Below, piece after piece: positions 1 to 9,400 of a stretch of 14,838 bases of DNA. The translations under genes and the position numbers were made by a program. Origin of the DNA: Stephanodiscus triporus (lineage: Eukaryota; Bacillariophyta; Thalassiosirophyceae; Thalassiosirales; Thalassiosiraceae); contig JALLAZ010000494.1 in the NCBI GenBank assembly GCA_036939755.1, positions 1 through 14,838 on the forward strand, in the 5' to 3' direction. Each line of letters begins with the position of its first letter. The stretch's first letter is position 1. The notes beneath the pieces are model-generated. The model was not told the origin of the DNA and made no database searches. It worked only from the letters and a program-made list of their open reading frames with translations.

Positions 1-14
1 ACCCTAACCCTAAC
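1..14. repeat. Telomeric repeat at the window edge
   Basis: The window opens with two complete CCCTAA units and a partial flank, the C-rich strand of a TTAGGG telomere reading inward from a chromosome end. The array is short, so the contig probably stops just inside the telomere. The adjacent sequence at 15-60 shows no degenerate telomere units. TTAGGG-type telomeres are known in diatoms, animals and many fungi, so this alone does not identify the organism. An interstitial copy is possible but less likely, because the repeat lies exactly at the edge. Confidence 0.75.
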
Positions 15-448
15 AACGTCCAAAAGAGAAACACTTACCTTACTACTGATTCCCAGCAACGTAGAATGACGAAATTTAAGCAAAAATTACTGTAAGGATC
101 GACGCCCGTCCGAAACGGATTTTTTCCGATATTTTAGCGAGAAATAATTAGCAAAAAACCAAATTACGTATGGTCACTGTGAGGGACGGCCTTCTTCCGG
201 TGGCAGCTGGTGCGCATGCACTGTCTCTCACCGCAACAGAGTATGGCTTTCCGTCCTGACATCAGGGAACAGGCAAAGAATGATGTCACATCTCGTGTCC
301 CAGCTGTTGATCGAGCGGCCGACCAAAAAAATCATCAACAAAAAAAAATCTACCTACTCCTAATGAATCTAAAACCAGTCTCCCCCACCCGGCCAATCAA
401 TCAATCCGAAGCAACACATAGACCAATCAATCCAAAGCAACGCACAGC
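15..448 (+). promoter_or_regulatory. Subtelomeric upstream region and 5' leader of the PAS kinase gene
   Basis: This 434-bp stretch holds no supported gene. An ATG at 170 is in frame with the kinase start but meets a TGA at 257, so 449 is the first usable in-frame start. Other upstream ATGs (for example 210, 243, 280) open short unrelated frames and could act as upstream ORFs if they are transcribed. AT-rich patches occur at 119-165 and A-rich runs at 325-350. I see no convincing TATA box. The whole promoter and leader must fit between the telomere and the coding start unless regulation lies inside the gene. Confidence 0.5.
393..447 (+). repeat. Imperfect direct repeat just upstream of the start codon
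   Basis: Two adjacent copies of a CCAATCAATC word followed by a GCAAC-containing tail lie at 393-421 and 423-447. The first copy has one extra ATCA-like step. The pair ends two bases before the ATG at 449. It could be a small tandem duplication in the 5' untranslated leader or a regulatory element containing a CCAAT word. Position and sequence are visible; function is not known. Confidence 0.5.
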
Positions 449-3400
449 ATGGTCGATCAAGTCGCCCAGGATCCTCCCGAACTGGCCCCTGAAGGGGAAG
501 GGGAAGATTATGAAGAGATGATTGCGCCGACGACGAGGGGCCGGCCGCCCTTGCAGTCCTCCATGTCCATGTCCAGGTCCGCGTCCGAGGAGAGCGACCT
601 CGCCCGTGACAGGTACACCAGCGGCAACGAGGCGAGGGCGACGTCGCCGTCCAGCAACGGCAACGGCAACGGCAACGGCCTCAACAAGTCGGGCAACGGC
701 GCTGGCACCGGCCACTCCTCCAGGGAGAGCGACGGCAATCAGTCCATCGACTCCCGGAGCCTCATCGACAGCGCCAACGCCCCCATCTTCGGGGTCGATT
801 CCCATGGACGCGTCAACGTGTGGAACAAGTGCGCCATGCGCATAGTTGGCTACACGCCCGAGGAGGTCATGGGGAAGAACCTCGTGACGGAGTTCATCTC
901 CAAGGATTACCAGGCCTCCGTGGGCATGGTCATCGATCGCGCGCTCAGGGGGGACGAGACGGCGAACTACGAATTCCCCCTCATGACCAAGGAGGGCGCG
1001 AGGATTGAGATACTTCTCAACGCCACCGCTCGTCGCAATCGCGATGGGAAGATCATCGGCGTCGTGGGCATCGGCCAGGACATCACGGGACGCATCGCCC
1101 AGGAGAGGGAGTACACGCGACTCATCGACACGGCCAACGCGCCCATCTTCGGCGTCGACACCCACTGCGCCGTCAATGTGTGGAATCAATGCGCGATACA
1201 GCTCGTGGGCTACCCATCCGAGGAGGTCATGGGAAAGAACCTCGTCACGGAGTTCATTACGGACGAATTCATGGAGGACGTGCAGGCGGTGCTTGATCGG
1301 GCGCTTCGAGGGGAGGAGACTGCCAACTTCCAATTCCCCCTAATGACAAAGTCGGGGGCGCGACTCGAGGTACTCCTCAACGCCACGACGCGAAGGGACG
1401 AGCAGGGGAACATCATCGGCGTCGTCGGCATTGGCCAGGACATCACCGGCCGATTGGCCCAGGAGCGCGAGTACACCCGACTCATTGACACGGCCAATGC
1501 CCCCATCTTCGGCGTCAACACCCTCGGTCGTGTCAACGTCTGGAACAAGTGCGCGTCCCGTCTCATCGGGTACAGCGCCGAGGAGGTCATGGGACACTCC
1601 CTCGTTCAGGAGTTCATAACCAACGATTACCAGGCAAGCGTCCAGGCCGTGCTCGACAAGGCCCTCGCGGGGGACGAGACGGACAACTTCGAGTTCCCGT
1701 TGATCACAAAGGCCGGGGCCCACATTGAGGTGCTGCTGAACGCCACGACGCGTCGCGACGAGCAGGGCACGGTCATCGGCGTGGTGGGGATTGGACAGGA
1801 CATCACGGCCCGTCTCGCCCAGGAGAGGGAGTACTCCAAGCTCATCGACACGGCCAACGCGCCAATCTTCGGCGTGGACAACCTCGGCCGCGTCAACGTG
1901 TGGAACAAGAACGCGTACAAGCTCGTCGGATACCCCCCCGAGGAGGTCATGGGAAAGAACCTCGTTCAGGAGTTCATTACCGACGAGTTCAAGACCGCGG
2001 TCCAGGCCGTCTTGGATCAAGCTCTCCATGGGGAGGAGACTGCCAACTTCGAATTCCCCCTGATGACGAAGGGAGGGGTTCGTCTTGATGTTCTACTCAA
2101 TGCCACAACTCGACGTGACGAGCAGGGGAACATCATCGGCGTGGTGGGCATCGGTCAGGATATCACTGGTCGTTTGGCTCAGGAGCGCGAGTACTCCCGT
2201 CTCATAGATACGGCCAATGCCCCCATATTCGGCGTCGACACCCTCGGTCGCGTGAACGTGTGGAACAAGTGCGCGAGTCGACTCATCGGGTACAGCACCG
2301 AAGAGGTCATGGGACGTTCCTTGGTCCAAGATTTCATCACCGACGACTTCAAGACCGCCGTGCAGTCCGTGCTGGATCAAGCCCTCGCGGGGGACGAGAC
2401 GGACAACTTCGAGTTCCCGCTGATTACCAAGAGCGGATATCGCATCGAGGTGCTGCTGAATGCAACGAGTCGACGCGACGAGCAGGGCACGGTCATTGGC
2501 ATGGTGGGGATTGGCCAGGACATTACTGCAAGATTGTCCCAGGAGAGGGAGTACTCCAAGCTCATCGACACGGCCAACGCGCCAATCTTCGGCGTGGATA
2601 CGCAGGGAGCTGTCAATGTGTGGAATCAATGCGCTATGCGATTGGTTGGCTACAGCGCCGAGGAAGTGATGGGTAAGATTTTGGTGAAGGAGTTCATTAC
2701 CGATGAGTTCAAGACGGCAGTGCAGGCTGTCTTGGACCAAGCCCTCCACGGGGAGGAGACTGCCAACTTTCAGTTCCCTCTCATGACCAAAGGAGGGGTT
2801 CGTCTTGATGTTCTACTCAATGCCACCACTCGACGTGACGAGCAGGGCAATATAATTGGCGTAGTGGGCATCGGTCAGGATATCACTGGTCGTTTGGCTC
2901 AGGAGCGCGAATATTCGCGACTTATCGATACGGCCAACGCCCCCATCTTTGGAGTTGATACATTTGGCCGCGTCAACGTGTGGAACAAGTCTGCCAGCCG
3001 ATTGATTGGTTACAGTACGGACGAAGTCATGGGACGCTCACTGGTCCAGGATTTCATCACTGACGACTTCAAGACTGCTGTTCAGGCAGTGCTCGATAAA
3101 GCGCTAGCAGGAGACGAGACGGACAACTTTGAGTTTCCTCTGATTACCAAGAGCAAAGCTCGAATTGAGGTACTACTGAACGCTACAACTCGACGTGATG
3201 AACAGGGCAATGTTATTGGTGTGGTGGGCATTGGCCAAGACATCACAGATCGCTTGGCTCAAGAGAGGGAGTACTCCAAGCTCATCGACACGGCCAACGC
3301 GCCAATCTTTGGTGTAGATACGCACGGAGCTGTAAATGTTTGGAATAAGAATGCGCAAAAGCTTGTGGGCTACACTCCCGAAGAAGTGATGGGTAAGATT

Positions 3401-6400
3401 TTGGTGAAGGAGTTCATTACTGATGAATTCAAAACTGCGGTCCAGGCTGTCTTGGATCAAGCCCTCCACGGAGAAGAAACAGCCAACTTTGAGTTCCCCC
3501 TCATGACGAAGGGAGGGGTTCGCCTCGACGTCCTTCTCAATGCCACCACTCGACGTGACGCGCAAGGAAACATTATCGGTGTAGTCGGCATCGGTCAGGA
3601 TATCACAGGTCGTCTTGCCCAGGAGCGTGAGTATACTCGTCTTATTGATACAGCCAATGCACCAATATTTGGAGTTGATACGTTTGGCCGCGTGAACGTA
3701 TGGAACAAATGCGCCATGCGACTTATTGGCTATAGCGCTGAGGAAGTCATGGGTCATTCACTTGTCCAAGAGTTTATTACTAATGATTATCAAGCTTCGG
3801 TGCAAGCTGTGCTTGACGAAGCTCTTACAGGAGCCGAGACAGAGAATTTCGAGTTTCCATTAATCACCAAAGCTGGCGCACATATTGAAGTGCTTCTTAA
3901 TGCTACAACCCGACGTGATGCCGAGGGCAACATTATTGGTGTGGTGGGTATTGGCCAGGATATCACAGCTCGTCTTGCGCAGGAGAGGGAGTATTCGAAG
4001 CTTATCGACACAGCCAACGCCCCAATCTTCGGCGTGGATACGCAGGGAGCTGTCAATGTTTGGAACAAAAATGCAGCCAAGCTTGTTGGATATGCTCCCG
4101 AAGAAGTGATGGGAAAGAATCTTGTGAGAGAGTTTATCACCGACGAATTCAAGACGGCAGTGCAGGCTGTCTTGGATCAAGCCCTCAGCGGGGAGGAGAC
4201 GGCCAACTTTGAATTTCCTCTCATGACCAAGGGGGGCGTTCGCCTCGACGTACTTCTCAACGCCACCACTCGACGCGATGAGCAAGGCAATATATCTGGA
4301 GTTGTGGGCATTGGTCAGGACATCACTGGTCGTTTGGCTCAGGAGCGCGAATATTCAAGACTTATCGATACGGCCAACGCCCCCATCTTTGGAGTTAACA
4401 CCCTCGGTCGAGTAAACGTGTGGAACAAGTCGGCTATGCGACTCATTGGTTACAGTACGGACGAAGTCATGGGACGGTCACTGGTTCAAGATTTCATCAC
4501 TGACGATTTCAAGACTGCTGTTCAGGCAGTGCTCGATAAAGCGCTAGCAGGAGACGAGACGGACAACTTCGAGTTTCCGTTGATTACCAAGAGTGGAGCT
4601 CGTATTGAGCTTCTATTGAATGCCACAACTCGACGTGATGAACAAGGGAATGTGATTGGTGTGGTTGGTATTGGTCAGGATATCACTGCGAGGTTGGCTC
4701 AAGAGGTGGAGTACTCCAAGCTCATCGACACGGCCAACGCACCGATTTTTGGTGTTGATACGCTGGGAGCTGTGAATGTGTGGAATCAATGCGCTATGCG
4801 ATTGGTTGGCTACAGCGCCGAGGAAGTTATGGGTCATTCACTTGTTCGAGAGTTCATTACCCAAGACTATCAAGCTTCAGTGCAAGCTGTGCTTGATCAG
4901 GCTCTTGCTGGAGTCGAAACTGCAAACTTTGAGTTTCCTCTGATCACAAAAGCTGGTTCCCGCATTGAAGTGCTTCTCAATGCCACTACCCGACGTAACG
5001 AGCACGGCAATGTCATTGGTGTTGTTGGAATCGGACAAGATATCACAGCTCGTTTAGCACAGGAAAGAGAGTACTCCAAATTGATTGATAATGCCAACGC
5101 GCCCATCTTTGGAGTCGACACTCAGGGAGTGAGTTGATTATTAGTCTTTGTTTTAATCCATATCATACCCAACACTTCATCACTAATTCACCTAATTCTT
5201 GGACAGCGCGTTAACGTATGGAACAAATGTGCCCGTAAAATTGTCGGATACACCCTCGAAGAGGTCATGGGGCAGAATTTGGTGGGAGAGTTCATCACAA
5301 AAGAGTATAAAGATGCCGTGAGCACCGTGTTAGACAAGGCTTTGCAAGGGGAAGAAACTGCGTGAGTACATACCGACAATTTCATGCAAATCATTGTATT
5401 GCTATACTTTCATCTCACCAAGTAAATTAAAGCAACTTTGAGTTTCCTCTAATCACCAAGCATGGCGTCCGAATTGAAGTGCTGCTGAATGCAACAACAA
5501 GGAGGGATGAACAAGGAAATGTCATCGGTGTTGTTGGTATTGGTCAAGATGTAAGTCATCAGAGAGCTTTTGGATGTATGATTTTCATCCTTTCCCCAGT
5601 CTCATGTTACTCACATTCAAAAATCGTAGATCACAGGCCGTATCGCACAAGAGAGAGAGTATTCAAAGCTCATAGATTCGGCAAATGCACCAATCTTTGG
5701 TGTAGACACACAAGGTTGTGTCAATGTGTAAGTTTGCTAATAAATATTCATAATCTGAGACATTGTTAAGGTTTCCAAACTCACCCTTTTCTGTATGACT
5801 TGCAGGTGGAACATTTGCGCTCGCAATCTTGTGGGCTACAGCACAGAGGAAGTTATGGGTGCGTGACGTGCAAGAAATTTGACTTTTTCCAACAATCCTA
5901 GAATGCTCATCATTTGCTCTATTGCTATGTTGATTTCAGGCCATTCGCTTGTCCAAGAGTTCATTACCCAAGACTATCAAGCTTCAGTGCAAGCTGTTTT
6001 GGATAGGGCATTAGATGGAGTTGAAACGGCTAACTTTGAATTCCCTTTGATCACTAAGGCTGGGGCGCGAATCGAAGTTCTCCTTAATGCCACAACCCGG
6101 CGTAACGAACATGGCAAGGTTATAGGGGTGGTTGGTATTGGTCAGGACATTACTGGTAAGATTTCATATCCCATTCTTTTTGTGCAACTATCCCGAGGCG
6201 TTGATAGGGTGCGGGGTTATTGATCGATCCGAGGTGTTCAGTGAGGTCATCAAAACATTGTCACATGTACAGCGGTTTTTATCCTCATTTTCCTCGTGGA
6301 AAAATATTGCAAAGCCGCCCAATCTTTTGTTACAACATTTACTTAACAATGCCTCGACAACTCTATTCCCCCAAGGTCGCATTGCTCAAGAGAGGGAATA

Positions 6401-9400
6401 TGCAAAGCTGATTGACACGGCCAACGCGCCAATCTTCGGCGTTGATGCTGCAGGAGTAAGTCTGACAATGTTCGCTGATATTGATTCTCAATTCTATTAC
6501 TAATTATCTGCGCATTAATCTCACAAATATCCTTGACGGGAGTAGAAAGTAAATGTATGGAACAAGTGTGCTCGCTCACTTGTAGGTTACACCCCCGAAG
6601 AAGTGTGAGTTTCGTATCGTGGACCGAGGATGGTCATTCTAGCGTTAGGACAAATGATCTCACTGTCGTATTTTTTTTCCATCGTAGAATGGGGAAGAAT
6701 CTTGTGAAGGAGTTCATAACTGACGAGTTCAAAACTGCTGTCCAGGCTGTGTTAGACCAAGCCCTCCACGGGGAGGAGACTGCCAACTTTGAATTCCCTC
6801 TCATGACCAAGGGAGGCGTGCGCTTGGAAGTTCTACTCAATGCCACCACTCGACGTGACGAGCAGGGCAATATAATTGGAGTTGTGGGTATTGGCCAAGA
6901 TATCACTGGAAGAATTGCTCAAGAGAGGGAATACTCCAAGCTGATCGATTCTGCGAACGCTCCAATTTTCGGTGTTGATACGAATGGAAAGGTAACGATT
7001 TGGAACAAGAATGCTCAGAAACTTGTGGGCTACCCATCCGCGGAGGTCATGGGTAGAAACCTGGTTGAGCATTTCATTACTCCAGAACATAGAGCAAGGG
7101 TTCAAAGTGTGATAGATCAAGCCTTGGAAGGCGAGGAGACGGCCAACTTTGAGTTCCCGCTGATGACCAAGGCGGGCATACGCTTGGAAGTTCTACTCAA
7201 TGCCACCACTCGACGTGACGAGCAAGGGAATGTCATCGGTGTGGTCGGTATTGGACAGGACATTACAGGTCGCTTGGCACAGGAGCGCGAATACACACGC
7301 CTTATCGACACAGCCAACGCACCAATCTTTGGGGTCGATACTCATGGAGTGAGTTGTTGATTACCAGAAAAACTTCCTCGACTATCTGTTTCCATAAACT
7401 CATGCCATCATCATTGATTCCATTAGCGTGTAAATGTGTGGAATAAATGTGCAATGAGATTGACAGGCTACCCAGCAGAAGAAGTGATGGGCCATTCACT
7501 TGTGAAAGAGTTTATCCGCAAAGAGCACCAAGAAAAAGTTCAAGACGTAATTGACCAAACGTTTCATGGCGAAGAAACGGCCAACTTCGATTTCCCGCTC
7601 ACGACTAAGGGTGGTTACCGCATAGAAATCTTGCTCAATGCAACAACGAGACGAAATGAGCACGGGACAATTATTGGGATGGTAGGGATTGGCCAGGATG
7701 TAAGAAAAAAAATTACCCCCTTTCTTGTGTATTTCTTTATTTCTTTTCGTCCGAATAAATAACTGTGAATTGATGCGACGATTTCATTATGTATCAGATT
7801 ACAGGTGAGTGCTTGATCACCATTCCCTTTTGCTAACAATCTTTCTAGTGATGCAACTGAAATTGAACACTCTTTGGTTTATATCTTTGTTAACTTCAGA
7901 GCGCATTGCACAAGAGAGAGAATTTTCCAAACTCATTGACTCTGCCAACGCCCCAATTTTTGGCGTAGACACGTTAGGCCGTGTCAACGTGTGAGTTTGC
8001 CATACCTGACATGTTAATACATTGATATATGTGTTTTATCTCGTTTGACCTTTACTTGTGGCATAGCTGGAATCAATGTGTATCCACTCTTACAGGATTC
8101 TCAATGTCGGAAGTTCATGGTCGAAATCTTGTTGACGAGTTTGTAAGAGATGATTACAAAGACTCTGTCACAGAAATCCTTAAAAACGCGCTTAAGGGTA
8201 TTGAGACGGCAAATTTCGAGTTCCCATTGCTCACATCTGGAGATCATGTCGTTGAAGTTTTGCTAAATGCTACCAGTCGACGCGATGCGCAAGACAATGT
8301 CATAGGTGTTGTAGGAATCGGTCAAGATATCACAGATGCTCGTGCAAAGCGTGATGCCGAAATGAAGCAACGAGCAGCTGAAGCAGCTACCGCAGCACAG
8401 GCCACCATATCTGCGCATGTCTATCACGAAATCCGTAACGTCGTCGGTTCAGTTCTTGCACTCGCGGACAGGGCAACCGAGGCAGTCGATCTTGCCCTAA
8501 TCGAGGATAGCGGCGAAAATGGCCTTCGCGAGCTACCCACGAGGGTGAGAGAGTTGACTGACCACCAGCGACTTGTTTGTCAGCATGCGGTTGATACACT
8601 TAATGATATGCTTGATGTGAGTATTTGTTTGACTTGTTGATGTTCGTGAAGTATCATTACATATTGGATAACCTCATTGCCTTGGTGGTGTTATTTGAGC
8701 AGGTGGCCAAAATGGAGAATGGGACTTATACACCTAAACATGAAGTAATTGATCTCGGGGAAATTTGCCGCAAGGCAGCTGCTCTCCAGTCTCCGAGGAT
8801 GAGGCCCAGAGTAACTCTTGAACTGAATGTACCCCCTCCCAATACTTCATTTGTCATCAGCGACTCTGTCCTTTTGCTGCAGTACCTCTCCAACTTGCTG
8901 AGCAACGGTAAATACGTTACCTCTATTACTGTCTCCAGTTTGCTCCATGCCTCTGTGTGCGCTGGATGGCTTCTTAACACTCTACTTCCACTTTCACGCA
9001 GCCGCAAAGTTCACCGGATCAGGAGGTGTGGTCTTGGTTTGCATGGTTCGCGAGGCAGGCCCTAATTGGCTTGATGTGACCTTAGGCGTTGCTGATAGTG
9101 GTCCTGGTATTGCAAAAGAGTCGCAGCGCCATGTACTGCGTGCATTCACCACAGGAGATGCTCTCCCACAAGAAGATACAATTGGTGGAACAAAAAGTAC
9201 TGGCATTGGTCTTCGCTTGGCCGATCTCATTGCACATACCATAACCGAACCTAGCTTGAAACCTCGCCAAGATGGCCCTGTTGTTCGGGTAGGAGGAGAA
9301 GGGGGGACGCTTGGCGAGAGTTCTCTACAACTCCTTGATAAAAGCGGCGATGTAGGCTTGAGAATCGAAAGCCCTTTGAATGAAAATCATGAGCACTACA

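Noticed and set aside
761..5080. CRISPR-like or satellite array
   Set aside because: The 360-bp periodicity is explained fully by protein-coding PAS units with synonymous variation; there are no spacers.
401..5121. Long open frames on the minus strand opposite the PAS array, for example 401-1333, 1340-2029, 2093-2749 and 3173-3757
   Set aside because: They recur with the 360-bp period and mirror the codon pattern of the plus-strand PAS units. They are antisense shadows of a repeated coding sequence.
5129..5137. Gene end at the TGA at 5135, giving a 1,562-residue protein with PAS domains only
   Set aside because: The stop lies inside a canonical GTGAGT...CAG intron, and PAS unit 13 continues in register at 5207. 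Intron retention remains possible, but the main product should read through.
761..8367. LOV-type (flavin-binding) photoreceptor domains
   Set aside because: None of the 18 units carries the LOV GxNCRFLQ motif. The recurrent Cys is in a different place, next to the WN motif.
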